From: Paraburkholderia phenazinium
GTDB lineage: Bacteria; Pseudomonadota; Gammaproteobacteria; Burkholderiales; Burkholderiaceae
Assembly: GCF_900100735.1 (NCBI RefSeq)
Contig: NZ_FNCJ01000005.1
Span: 310,001 to 374,000 of the forward strand
DNA length: 64,000 nucleotides
Direction: 5' to 3'
Shown: one piece after another, positions 54,401-62,716 of the stretch
Position numbering within the stretch: the stretch's first letter is position 1
Layout: each line of letters starts with the position of its first letter
Notes under the pieces: model-generated
The model's input: only the letters and a program-made list of their open reading frames with translations
Told to the model about the DNA's origin: nothing
Databases searched by the model: none
Translations under genes and position numbers: made by a program

Positions 54401-54447
54401 GGTTGCGCCGGAGCGGCTGCGCGGCGGTGCATCGCTCCGGCGCAACC
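54401..54447 (-). terminator. 15-bp hairpin after the cfa gene
   Basis: GGTTGCGCCGGAGCG (54401-54415) is perfectly complementary to 54433-54447 across a 17-nt loop, beginning 4 bp after the cfa stop. Only three T follow on the minus strand, so a moderate intrinsic terminator. It also lies in the leader of the DUF72 gene. Confidence 0.65.
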
Positions 54448-54450
54448 GCG

Positions 54451-55665
54451 TCACAGCGGTTTGTCGTACATATACCGCCGCGACCACGGCAAGGTTTTCG
54501 CGCTGCGGCCGGCCTTGCGGCATACCACCTGGTAGATCGACACGTCGTCGTTCTCGAACGCATACGCGCAGCCGGCCAGGTACACGCGCCAGATGCGGAA
54601 TTTTTCGTCGTCGACGAGCTTGCGTGCTTCTTCCGCGTGGGTTTCGAAATTTTCCGCCCAGATGTCGAGCGTGTGCGCATAGTGACGGCGCAGGCTTTCG
54701 ACGTCAACCGCTTCGAGCCCGCCGCGCTGCATCGCTTCGAGCGCGAGGCTGATGTGCGGCAGCTCACCGTCCGGGAACACGTAGCGGTCGATGAACTCGC
54801 CGCCGCCGAGCGCGGTCTCGCCACTGTCCGAATCGCTCGACGTAATGCCGTGGTTCATCGCAATGCCGTCGTCCACCAGCAGCTCGCGGATCTTCTGGAA
54901 ATAGGCCGGCAGATTCTTGCGCCCGACGTGCTCGAACATACCCACGCTGGTGATCCGGTCGAACTGGCCTTCGAGATCGCGGTAGTCCTGCAGGCGGATC
55001 TCGATCTGGTTCTCCAGACCGGCGGCTTTCACGCGCGCGGTGGCGAGGTCGAACTGATTCTGCGACAGCGTAATGCCGAGACACTTGGCGCCGAACTTCG
55101 AGGCCGCCCGCAGCACGAGCGCACCCCAGCCGCAGCCGATGTCGAGCAGACGCTGACCGGGTTGCAACTGGATCTTGGTGAGGATGTGGTCGATCTTCTT
55201 GATCTGCGCGGTGGCGAGATCTTCATCGCCGTTTTCGAAGTACGCACATGAGTACACCATGTTCTCGTCGAGCCACAGCTTGTAGAACTCGTTCGAGACG
55301 TCATAGTGATACTGGATGGCCTTCTTGTCCGACGATTTCGAGTGATTGAAGTAGCGTCGCACCCGCGCCAGCTTGCTTGCGCTGGTGACGGTGTTGCGTG
55401 CCAGCGAATAGCCGATGTTGATGATGTCCGACAGCTTGCCTTCGATGTCGATCTTGCCCTTCACGTACGCCTCGCCCAGATTGTCGAGGCTCGGTTCGAG
55501 CAGATACGGCAGCGCCGTGGCGCTCTTCACGTGCAGCGTGACCTGGGGCGCGGCAAACTGCCCGAAGTCATGTTGCTGGCCATCCCAAAGCACAAGGCGT
55601 GCTGGCAGGTTCGCCTTGGTTTTTACGTCTTCCACCCACTGCGCCAGCTTCTTCTCCCAGAACAT
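54451..55665 (-). CDS. cfa: Cyclopropane-fatty-acyl-phospholipid synthase
   Basis: SAM-dependent methyltransferase that adds a methylene to cis double bonds of membrane lipids, mainly in stationary or stress phases. The SAM site is LLDIGCGWGALVLRAA; the CFA-specific segments YHYDVSNEFYKLWLDENMVYSC, FEHVGRKNLPAYF and HGITSSD are all present. 404 aa with an N-terminal lipid-binding region. Confidence 0.94.
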   Translation of the reverse strand: MFWEKKLAQWVEDVKTKANLPARLVLWDGQQHDFGQFAAPQVTLHVKSATALPYLLEPSLDNLGEAYVKGKIDIEGKLSDIINIGYSLARNTVTSASKLARVRRYFNHSKSSDKKAIQYHYDVSNEFYKLWLDENMVYSCAYFENGDEDLATAQIKKIDHILTKIQLQPGQRLLDIGCGWGALVLRAASKFGAKCLGITLSQNQFDLATARVKAAGLENQIEIRLQDYRDLEGQFDRITSVGMFEHVGRKNLPAYFQKIRELLVDDGIAMNHGITSSDSDSGETALGGGEFIDRYVFPDGELPHISLALEAMQRGGLEAVDVESLRRHYAHTLDIWAENFETHAEEARKLVDDEKFRIWRVYLAGCAYAFENDDVSIYQVVCRKAGRSAKTLPWSRRYMYDKPL

Positions 55666-55815
55666 GTGATTTCTCCGTGTCCGATGAAATACAAAGCAAA
55701 GCTTTTCAGGTCGCTGCGTGCCGTGGCGTCACTCCCAAGCCTCGATGGCCGCGCAATCCTGCCGATGCGCGCGCTGCTTCTACGGCAGATCGGGCGCGCC
55801 GGCGTTGATATGGTT

Positions 55816-56457
55816 TCAGGGCGAAAGCCGGGCGATCTGCCAGTTGCCGCCTTGCGCCTCGCGTGTGTAGAGCAGGCGGTCGTGAAGACGCGACGGCCTG
55901 CCTTGCCAGAATTCTATGGCGTCCGGAACCAGCCGGTAGCCGCCCCAGTGCGGCGGCCGCGGCGGATGCTCGCCGTATTGCGCGCTGATTGCCCTCTCGC
56001 GAGCTTCGAGCACCGCACGGCTTTCAATTACCTGACTTTGCTCCGACGCCCACGCACCGATGCGCGAACCGAGCGGGCGCGACTGGAAGTACTGGTCGCT
56101 TTCGGCCTGGCTCGTTTTCACGACCGTGCCTTCGATGCGCACCTGGCGCTCCAGTTCGATCCAGTAGAACAACAGGCTCGCGTGCGGATTGTTCGTGAGT
56201 TCGCGGCCCTTGCGGCTTTCGTAATTGGTGAAGAACACGAAGCCGCGTTCGTCGACGCCCTTGATGAGCACGATTCGGGCCGACGGCCGGCCGCGCGAGT
56301 CGACCGTAGCCAGCGTCATGGTATTCGGCTCGGGCAGTTTCGCTTCGACGGCCTGGGCAAACCACGTTTCGAATTGACGAAACGGGTTCGGGTCGGCATC
56401 TGCGACGTCCAGTGAACCCAGCGAATAGTTTTTTCGAAGTTCGGCGAGTGAGGTCAT
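55816..56457 (-). CDS. pdxH: Pyridoxamine 5'-phosphate oxidase
   Basis: FMN enzyme for the last step of PLP synthesis and salvage. FMN-binding [30 protein letters not shown], and the C-terminal [24 protein letters not shown] (here split as [10 protein letters not shown] and WQIARLSP) are diagnostic. 213 aa. Divergent from tcdA. Confidence 0.95.
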   Translation of the reverse strand: MTSLAELRKNYSLGSLDVADADPNPFRQFETWFAQAVEAKLPEPNTMTLATVDSRGRPSARIVLIKGVDERGFVFFTNYESRKGRELTNNPHASLLFYWIELERQVRIEGTVVKTSQAESDQYFQSRPLGSRIGAWASEQSQVIESRAVLEARERAISAQYGEHPPRPPHWGGYRLVPDAIEFWQGRPSRLHDRLLYTREAQGGNWQIARLSP

Positions 56458-56779
56458 GTTCTTATGCGAACGCTACAGTTCAGTAAGGCCAGTATAGCCA
56501 AGGAACAAATTTCCTGCGTGCAGCGCGGCAGCGCGCGGCGCCTTGCAGGCAAGGTTGACGCAGGGCTTGCGCGTCGGTGATGACGCGATCAGGCAAAATA
56601 CCGGATTAGCGCATGCGCGTGTTTCACGTCTCTCGTTTCTGAGTACCGTTTGCTTGCGCTTCGACAGCTTTTGCCTGCTTTTTAATTTGCTGCTTATTTT
56701 GCCGCCTGGTTTGCTGTTGTGTCCGTTGTCTTAAGCGCTTTTTTCCGGCGCTCATTTCACCGCTTTTTTGTTCGCTTTC
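56458..56779. other. 322-bp divergent region with T-rich, TTTGC-repeated tract
   Basis: Bases 56630-56775 on the plus strand are strongly pyrimidine-rich, with recurring TTTGC units (for example TTTGCTTGC, TTTGCCTGC, TTTGCTGCT, TTTGCCGCC, TTTGCTG) leading up to the tcdA start. This is unlike the surrounding composition. No Shine-Dalgarno is evident before tcdA. A minus-strand ORF here would encode a Lys/Gln-rich tail, but it is an antisense extension of tcdA. Confidence 0.5.
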
Positions 56780-57688
56780 ATGTCCGTCCCCGACGAGCCC
56801 CAAACCATGTCGACGCCTAGCCCTGCCGTGCCCTCCAATGTTGCCGATCTTACTACCAGCCCCGGAGGCTTTGAAGGCGCCGACCACGCGCGGCGTTTTG
56901 GCGGCATCGCCCGGCTGTACGGCGCGCCGGCGCTGGCGGCGTTCGAGCGCGCCAGCGTCGCGGTGATCGGCATCGGCGGGGTGGGCTCGTGGGTGGCCGA
57001 GGCCTTGGCGCGTAGCGCGGTGGGCTCGCTGACGCTGATCGATCTGGACAACGTAGCGGAAAGCAACACCAACCGGCAGATCCACGCGCTCGACGGCAAC
57101 TACGGCAAGCCGAAGGTCGAGGCGATGGCCGAGCGGATCAGGCAGATCAATCCGCTGTGCGAGGTGCGGCAGGTTGAGGACTTCATCGAACCGGACAATT
57201 TTGCGGCGGTACTGGGCGGCGGTTTCGATTACGTGGTGGATGCGATCGACAGCGTGCGCACCAAGACCGCGTTGATCGCGTGGTGTGTCGAGCAGGGCCA
57301 GCCGCTGATCACCGTGGGCGGCGCGGGTGGCCAGCTCGACCCGACGCGCATCCGCATCGACGATCTGGCGCTGACGATTCAGGATCCGCTGCTGTCGAAG
57401 GTGCGCGCGCAATTACGCAAGCAGCATGGTTTTCCACGCGGACCGAAAGCGAAGTTCAAGGTGAGTGCGGTGTATTCGGACGAGCCGCTGATCTACCCGG
57501 AAGCGGCAACCGTGTCGAGCGGGGCAGATGAGGATGCAGGGGATGTTGCGACGCAGCCGAGCGCGACGGCGGGTCCGATCGGGCTGAACTGCGCGGGATT
57601 TGGGTCCAGCGTATGCGTGACCGCGAGCTTCGGGTTTGCCGCGGCGGCGCATGTGCTGCGTGCGCTGGGGCAGGGCGCGGCTGCTTGA
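56780..57688 (+). CDS. tcdA: tRNA threonylcarbamoyladenosine dehydratase
   Basis: E1/ThiF-like enzyme that uses ATP to cyclise t6A to ct6A in tRNA. Nucleotide-binding motif VIGIGGVGSWVAEALARS, the DLDNVAESNTNRQ segment, DAIDSVRTK, and the late Cys-containing GLNCAGFGSSV. The start is uncertain: ATG at 56780 gives 302 aa and ATG at 56807 gives 293 aa; neither has a good ribosome site. Completes with sua5 and tsaE a t6A/ct6A gene set in this window. Confidence 0.92.
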   Translation: MSVPDEPQTMSTPSPAVPSNVADLTTSPGGFEGADHARRFGGIARLYGAPALAAFERASVAVIGIGGVGSWVAEALARSAVGSLTLIDLDNVAESNTNRQIHALDGNYGKPKVEAMAERIRQINPLCEVRQVEDFIEPDNFAAVLGGGFDYVVDAIDSVRTKTALIAWCVEQGQPLITVGGAGGQLDPTRIRIDDLALTIQDPLLSKVRAQLRKQHGFPRGPKAKFKVSAVYSDEPLIYPEAATVSSGADEDAGDVATQPSATAGPIGLNCAGFGSSVCVTASFGFAAAAHVLRALGQGAAA

Positions 57689-57754
57689 GCTGGATGCGCG
57701 GTTGACCTGGCGCTGCGGGACGATCCAGGCGCCAGGTCAAACCATGCGGTCAGG

Positions 57755-58603
57755 TCAGAACAGCGCCGCGCTCAGCTTACGCCGCCACTGCGAGACGATT
57801 TCCGGTTGGTGTGCCGCCAGATCGAACACCGACAACATGGTCTTGCGGCCGATGTCGTCGCGGAAGGTGCGGTCGCGCTGCACGATGGCGAGCAGATGCT
57901 CGAGCGCGCCGGCGTAGTTGCGCCGCGCGATCAGGGCGCTGGCAAGGTCGAAGCGCGCTTCGAGATCGCCCGGCTCGGCGGCCACGCGGGCTTCCAGCGC
58001 GTCGGTGGGCGGCAGGTCGGCCGCGGCGTCCACGGCGTCGAGGCGCGTCTTGATCGCGTTGAAACGGGCATCGATGCCTTGGGTGGTCTTCGGCGACAGC
58101 AGGTCGACTTCATTGCGCGCCTCGTCGATCCGGTGGTCTTCCAGCAGCAGCTCGATCAGATCGAGACGGGCGTCGTCGTAGCCCGGGTCGTAGGCGAGCG
58201 CGGCCTTGAGCGCGTCGTATGCGTCTTCGCGGCGGCCCTCGGCGATAGCCGTCTGCGCTTCGATGCGCGCGGCGTCGGCGCCCTGCGGCACCAGCCGGTC
58301 GAGGAACTCGCGCAATTGACCTTCCGGCAGCACGCCGACGAACTGGTCGACCGGCCGCCCATCGGCAAACGCCATGACGTGCGGAATGCTGCGCACCTGG
58401 AAGTGCGCGGCCAGTTCCTGGTTCTCGTCGACATTCACCTTCACGAGCCGCCACTTGCCGGCGTACTCGGCCTCGAGTTTTTCCAGCATCGGACCGAGTG
58501 TCTTGCATGGGCCGCACCACGGCGCCCAGAAGTCGACCAGTACGGGGGCGAGCGTCGAGGCGGTGATGACATCTTTCTCGAAAGTGGCCAGGGTTGTTTC
58601 CAT
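57755..58603 (-). CDS. Thioredoxin-TPR co-chaperone (CnoX/YbbN-like)
   Basis: An N-terminal thioredoxin domain with an intact WCGPC active site (residues about 28-32) and the cis-Pro in RSIPHVMAF, followed by a helical TPR-like C-terminal half (residues about 115-282, EAQTAIAEGRREDAYDALKA and ARFDLASALIARRNYAGALE). This layout is that of CnoX, a holdase that protects proteins from oxidation and hands them to GroEL/DnaK. Unlike E. coli CnoX (SQHC), both Cys are kept, so it may also reduce disulfides. 282 aa. Confidence 0.9.
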   Translation of the reverse strand: METTLATFEKDVITASTLAPVLVDFWAPWCGPCKTLGPMLEKLEAEYAGKWRLVKVNVDENQELAAHFQVRSIPHVMAFADGRPVDQFVGVLPEGQLREFLDRLVPQGADAARIEAQTAIAEGRREDAYDALKAALAYDPGYDDARLDLIELLLEDHRIDEARNEVDLLSPKTTQGIDARFNAIKTRLDAVDAAADLPPTDALEARVAAEPGDLEARFDLASALIARRNYAGALEHLLAIVQRDRTFRDDIGRKTMLSVFDLAAHQPEIVSQWRRKLSAALF

Positions 58604-58743
58604 TGCATCCTCGTCGGTATTACGGTTCGTGCGTGTAGATGGGGGCGAATGCGGCCGGTTCAATGTGCTCGGGGCGCATTCGCGGCGTACCGTGTGCGGG
58701 GGGACTCGATGCGCCCAGCGTGCTCACAAGACGCCCAGCATCC

Positions 58744-59625
58744 TCAGTGTGCTTTGCGCTCCGGCAGCGGAATCCACTCGCTTTCGCCGGGCACGTGTCC
58801 CATTTCCTGATTGGTCCACGCGAGCTTGGCCTGCTCGATTTTCTCGCGCGAGCTGGCGACGAAATTCCATTCGATAAAGCGTTCGCCATCCAGTTTCTCG
58901 CCGCCGAGCACCATCACGGTGGCGCCGTTGCTGCTGGCGAGCGTGACCGTTTCGTCGAGCGCCAGCACGGCCATCTGACCGGCTTCGAGCGGCGTGCCGT
59001 CGATCTCCAGATCGCCTTCCACCAGATAGACGCCGCGTTCCTCGTGTTCCGGTTCGAGTGCGAACGCGCTGCCCGGCGTGAAGTGGGCAGCCACGTACAG
59101 CGTGCCTGAGAAGGTCGTCACCGGCGCGGTCTGGCCGAACGCCGTGCCGGCGATCACGCGCAGCGTGACGCCGTTGCGTTCGATCTCAGGAAGCGTGGCG
59201 GCGGGGTGATGCTCGAAGGACGGCTCGACGTCTTCATGATCGAGCGGCAGCGCGACCCAGGTCTGGATGCCGTGCATCGTCTGGCCTGTGGCGCGGTCCG
59301 CGTCGGGCGTGCGTTCCGAATGGACAATGCCGCGGCCGGCGGTCATCCAGTTGACGTCGCCGGGGACGATTTTCTGCTCCGAGCCGATGCTGTCGCGATG
59401 CATGATCGCGCCTTCGAACAGATAGGTGACGGTGGCGAGGCCGATATGCGGATGCGGACGCACGTCGAGGCCGACGCCGGGTGCGAGCGTGGCCGGGCCC
59501 ATGTGATCGAAGAAGATGAATGGCCCGATCAGGCGCGCGGCCATCGCCGGCAGGACGCGGCGCACCGTCAGGTTGCCGACGTCGCGCAGGTGGGGCTTGA
59601 GAACTGCTTTGATCGAGGAGGTCAT
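58744..59625 (-). CDS. Pirin-family protein
   Basis: Bicupin. The N-terminal cupin has the metal-binding RPHPHIGLATVTYLFEG and MTAGRGIVHSE (three His and one Glu); the C-terminal domain is the pirin_C fold (VYLVEGDLEIDGTPLEAGQM). Some bacterial pirins have quercetinase activity. 293 aa from the ATG at 59625. Confidence 0.92.
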   Translation of the reverse strand: MTSSIKAVLKPHLRDVGNLTVRRVLPAMAARLIGPFIFFDHMGPATLAPGVGLDVRPHPHIGLATVTYLFEGAIMHRDSIGSEQKIVPGDVNWMTAGRGIVHSERTPDADRATGQTMHGIQTWVALPLDHEDVEPSFEHHPAATLPEIERNGVTLRVIAGTAFGQTAPVTTFSGTLYVAAHFTPGSAFALEPEHEERGVYLVEGDLEIDGTPLEAGQMAVLALDETVTLASSNGATVMVLGGEKLDGERFIEWNFVASSREKIEQAKLAWTNQEMGHVPGESEWIPLPERKAH

Positions 59626-59798
59626 GGGGCAGGCTCGGTGCGTGGAGGATGGGGTCATTCTACTGGTGTGCGGGGGATGGTGCAGTTTGGGGGATGGGTT
59701 CCCTGGGTGAGTGCCTTGCCGCGGCCCGTTGACCTGGCATGCCCTTGCACCCTGTTGGCCGGTTCCGCCGAGTCGACGCTATATGTACACACGTGTAG

Positions 59799-59838
59799 TT
59801 ACATTGTCGTTTTCGAGGTTTATAGTACATCCATGTAC
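59799..59838 (+). promoter_or_regulatory. vapBC promoter with GTACAT/ATGTAC operator
   Basis: TTACAT (59799-59804) and TATAGT (59821-59826) are 16 bp apart. GTACAT-CC-ATGTAC (59825-59838) is a near-perfect palindrome overlapping the -10. A related ATGTACACACGTGT lies upstream at 59783-59796. Paired palindromes are typical VapB-VapC autoregulatory sites. Confidence 0.65.
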
Positions 59839-59859
59839 ATCCGTGGTTGGGAGCTCAAT

Positions 59860-60096
59860 ATGCATACGACTAAAGTCTTCAGAAACGGCAATTCGCAGGC
59901 CGTGCGCATCCCTGCGGAACTGGCTTACGACCGTACCGATGTCGAGGTCGAGATCGAGCGTGTCGGTGACGAACTGCGCATTCGCCCAATGCGACGTCCG
60001 CTCGCGGGTGTGCTGAAAAAATTCGCGAAATTCGGGCCGGATTTCATGGCAGATGGGCGCGGTGACCATGAGCAAACCGAACGCGAGGATATGTAA
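59860..60096 (+). CDS. vapB: Antitoxin VapB (AbrB/MazE fold)
   Basis: 78 aa. The N-terminal half is an AbrB-type swapped-hairpin DNA-binding domain (MHTTKVFRNGNSQAVRIP), and the C-terminal half is the flexible toxin-binding tail (GVLKKFAKFGPDFMADGRGD). GGGAG lies 6 bases before the ATG at 59860. Its TAA overlaps the vapC ATG by one base. Neutralises VapC and represses its own promoter. Confidence 0.92.
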   Translation: MHTTKVFRNGNSQAVRIPAELAYDRTDVEVEIERVGDELRIRPMRRPLAGVLKKFAKFGPDFMADGRGDHEQTEREDM

Positions 60097-60497
60097 TGCC
60101 GCGTTACATGCTCGACACCAACATGTGCATCTACCTGATGAAGAACCAACCCGAGCAGGTCGCGGAGCGCTTTGCCGAGTGTTTCGTCGGCGACGTGGTG
60201 ATGTCAGCGATTACGTATGCCGAGCTGGAGTTCGGCGTGGCCGTTTCAGCAAACCGCGCGCGTGAGCGGCGAAATCTCGCAGCCCTCATCGAAGACATTC
60301 CGGTGCAGCCGTTCGACAGCGCCGCGGCGAGCGCGTATGGGCCGATTCGGGAAGCCACCCGCGAGCGCAAGAAGGACCAGTTCGACAAGCTGATTGCGGC
60401 GCATGCGTTATCACTGGACGTGGTGTTGGTTACCAACAACGAACGGGATTTCGCCACCTACCCGGGCGTGAGAATTGAGAACTGGCTCAACGCTTGA
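60096..60497 (+). CDS. vapC: Toxin VapC, PIN-domain ribonuclease
   Basis: 133 aa PIN-domain RNase. Acidic Mg-binding residues: Asp7 in MLDTNMC, Glu43 in ITYAELEFG, Asp97 in DQFDKLIAAHAL and Asp118 in TNNERDF. In the family these toxins cut initiator tRNA or other specific RNA stems. Intact and complete, so the module is probably functional. Confidence 0.94.
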   Translation: MPRYMLDTNMCIYLMKNQPEQVAERFAECFVGDVVMSAITYAELEFGVAVSANRARERRNLAALIEDIPVQPFDSAAASAYGPIREATRERKKDQFDKLIAAHALSLDVVLVTNNERDFATYPGVRIENWLNA

Positions 60498-60541
60498 AGC
60501 CCTCAGGCAAGACCTAAAGCCAAACTGCTCCCCTCAAATAC

Positions 60542-60567
60542 AAACGGCCGCAAGCAGCGGCCGTTTT
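60542..60567. terminator. Bidirectional terminator between vapC and amiC
   Basis: AAACGGCCGC (60542-60551) pairs with GCGGCCGTTT (60557-60566) across AAGCA, with four T at the plus-strand end. It lies between the convergent vapC and amiC stops and suits both. Confidence 0.85.
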
Positions 60568-60588
60568 GCTTCAGAGGCGCACTTCGCC

Positions 60589-62157
60589 TCAAGTCATGCG
60601 GTTTTTCGCCAGCGGCGGATTCGCCGCGAAATACCGTTTGATGCCCTTCATGATCGCCGTGGCCATCTGGTCGCGATAGGCGTCGTCGTTCAGGCGCCGC
60701 TCTTCGTCCGGGTTGCTGATGAACGCCGTCTCGACGAGGATCGACGGAATATCCGGTGCTTTCAGCACGGCAAACCCGGCCTGTTCCACCGAACCCTTGT
60801 GCAGCTTGTTGATGTCGCCGATCTCGTTCAACACGAAGTTGCCGTAGCGCATCGAGTCGCGGATCTGCGCGGTGGTCGACATATCGAACAGCGCGCGATT
60901 CACTGCGGCGTCATCCGATTTGATGTTGATCCCGCCGATCTGGTCCGACGAGTTTTCCTTGTTCGCCATCCAGCGCGCCGCGGCGCTCGAGGCGCCGTGT
61001 TCCGACAGCGCGAACACCGACGAGCCGCGTGCGAGCGGCGTGGTGAACGCATCCGCGTGGATCGACACGAACAGATCCGCGCCGACGCGCCGCGCTTTCT
61101 GCACGCGCACGTTCAGCGGCACGAAGAAGTCGTCGTCGCGCGTCATCATCGAACGCATGTTGGGCTGCGCATCGATCTTCGCACGCAGCTTCTTGGCGAT
61201 ATCGAGCGCGATGTGCTTCTCGTAGGTGCCCGCGCTGCCGATCGCCCCCGGGTCTTCGCCACCGTGGCCCGGATCGATCGCCACGGTCAACAGGCGCACC
61301 GTGTTGCCCTTGCCGGACTTCGGCGAGGTGAAGGCATAGGTGTCGTCGGTGCTGTCGTCGCCGCTGCCGTTGTTGGCCAGCGCGCTGGGCGGCGCCACGG
61401 GTTTGCTGGGCGCGGGAGCCGGCGTCGGCGTCTGGGCGAGCACACGCGGCGCAGGAACGGGTATCGGAGCCGGCGCAGTGTGCACTGACGGATGCGGCAT
61501 ATCGGGCGCGCCGCCGCTGTTTTGCGCGTAACGGTCGAAGAACGCCTCGCTGTTGTCGGCGATCGGCGGTGTGGTGCCCGGGCCGCTCAGCGTGGTGGGC
61601 GGCGCGCTGTTCTCATTGAGGCGCTGCTGCTTGCGCTCGCTCTGCGCGATCAGGTCCATCAGCGGATCGGGTGCGACAGCAGGGTATAGATCGAACACCA
61701 GCCGGTACTTGTACGAGCCGACCGGCGGCAACGTGAACACCTGTGGCTTCACCGAACCCTTCAGGTCGAACACCATCCGCACCACATGCGGCTGATACTG
61801 CCCAACCCGCACCGCCTGAATCTGCGGGTCGTTCGGCGTGATCTTCGAGACCAGGTCCTTGAGCGCCTGGTCGAGATCGAGGCCGCTCAGGTCCACCACC
61901 AGCCGGTCGGGATTGAGCAGCAACTGCTGGGTGTTCTGCAGCGGCTGGTCGGATTCGATCGTCACGCGCGTGTAGTCGCGCGCCGGCCAGACCCGCACGC
62001 CGAGCACCGAGCTTGCCCACGCGAGGCGCGGCGCGACGAGGCCGAGCACGAGCGACGAGGCGCCGGCGCGCAGAATCTGCCGGCGCCGCCAGTTGTGTGA
62101 CGCGGTAGCGGCGGACTCGATCGAGCGAAATGGTTTGATTAACATCTTTCTAGACAT
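60589..62157 (-). CDS. amiC: N-acetylmuramoyl-L-alanine amidase AmiC, Tat-exported
   Basis: Periplasmic Zn amidase that splits septal peptidoglycan. The N-terminal signal NWRRRQILRAGASSLVLGLV has a twin-arginine motif. Then follow an AMIN domain (residues about 45-150), a Pro/Ala-rich linker, and an Amidase_3 domain with zinc ligands in AIDPGHGGEDPG, TYEKHIALD and FVSIHADAF, and catalytic Glu in ILVETAFISN. The start at 62157 overlaps tsaE by 19 bp; an ATG at 62145 is an alternative. 522 aa, longer than E. coli AmiC because of the linker. Confidence 0.92.
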   Translation of the reverse strand: MSRKMLIKPFRSIESAATASHNWRRRQILRAGASSLVLGLVAPRLAWASSVLGVRVWPARDYTRVTIESDQPLQNTQQLLLNPDRLVVDLSGLDLDQALKDLVSKITPNDPQIQAVRVGQYQPHVVRMVFDLKGSVKPQVFTLPPVGSYKYRLVFDLYPAVAPDPLMDLIAQSERKQQRLNENSAPPTTLSGPGTTPPIADNSEAFFDRYAQNSGGAPDMPHPSVHTAPAPIPVPAPRVLAQTPTPAPAPSKPVAPPSALANNGSGDDSTDDTYAFTSPKSGKGNTVRLLTVAIDPGHGGEDPGAIGSAGTYEKHIALDIAKKLRAKIDAQPNMRSMMTRDDDFFVPLNVRVQKARRVGADLFVSIHADAFTTPLARGSSVFALSEHGASSAAARWMANKENSSDQIGGINIKSDDAAVNRALFDMSTTAQIRDSMRYGNFVLNEIGDINKLHKGSVEQAGFAVLKAPDIPSILVETAFISNPDEERRLNDDAYRDQMATAIMKGIKRYFAANPPLAKNRMT

Positions 62158-62699
62158 GCTTTTCCTGATTCGCTGAACGCCCGGGCAATCAGCAGCCGGC
62201 CGTCGCCGTCGACATCGAGCGAGAAAACAAGATCCGGCACGCCTAGCAGGCCGCCCGCGCGTTGCGGCCATTCGACGAGGCAAATTGCGCCGCTGTCGAA
62301 GTACTCGCGAAAGCCGGCGTCGGCCCATTCAGCCGGATCGGTGAAACGGTACAGATCGAAGTGATAGAGCTCAAGTTCCCCGTCGGGTCTTTCAACCGCG
62401 TAGGGTTCGACTAGCGTATAGGTAGGACTGCGCACGCGTCCGGTGTGTCCGAGGCCGCGTAGCGTGGCGCGCACGAGGGTGGTTTTGCCGGCGCCGAGGT
62501 CGCCGGTCAATTGCACCTGCAGGCCCTGGAAAGTAGCGCTGCTGCTGGCTGCCCGGTGCGCAGCGAGGCGCACACTCTCGATCGCTTCGGCGAAGCGCAC
62601 GCCGAACGCGTTGGTGGCGGCTTCGTCTGCGAGCGCAAAGTGACGCTCGAGCAGGACGGCGGCGGATGGTTGGATCGAGAGATCGGAGTTGTCGGGCAT
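62139..62699 (-). CDS. tsaE: tRNA t6A biosynthesis ATPase TsaE
   Basis: P-loop ATPase that helps TsaB-TsaD turn over in t6A synthesis. Walker A is LTGDLGAGKTTLVRA, then SPTYTLVEPY and the acidic LYHFDLYRF and CLVEWPQR. 186 aa, with an N-terminal extension of about 20 residues. Coupled to amiC by a 19-bp overlap, an arrangement common in gamma- and beta-proteobacteria. Only 17 bp from the divergent queG start. Confidence 0.94.
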   Translation of the reverse strand: MPDNSDLSIQPSAAVLLERHFALADEAATNAFGVRFAEAIESVRLAAHRAASSSATFQGLQVQLTGDLGAGKTTLVRATLRGLGHTGRVRSPTYTLVEPYAVERPDGELELYHFDLYRFTDPAEWADAGFREYFDSGAICLVEWPQRAGGLLGVPDLVFSLDVDGDGRLLIARAFSESGKACLERC

Positions 62700-62716
62700 T
62701 CTCGTAAAATGGCGTG

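Noticed and set aside
56624..57412. Minus-strand ORF ending in a Lys/Gln-rich tail over the T-rich tract
   Set aside because: Most of it is antisense to tcdA, which has clear family motifs. The Lys/Gln tail simply reflects the pyrimidine-rich plus strand.
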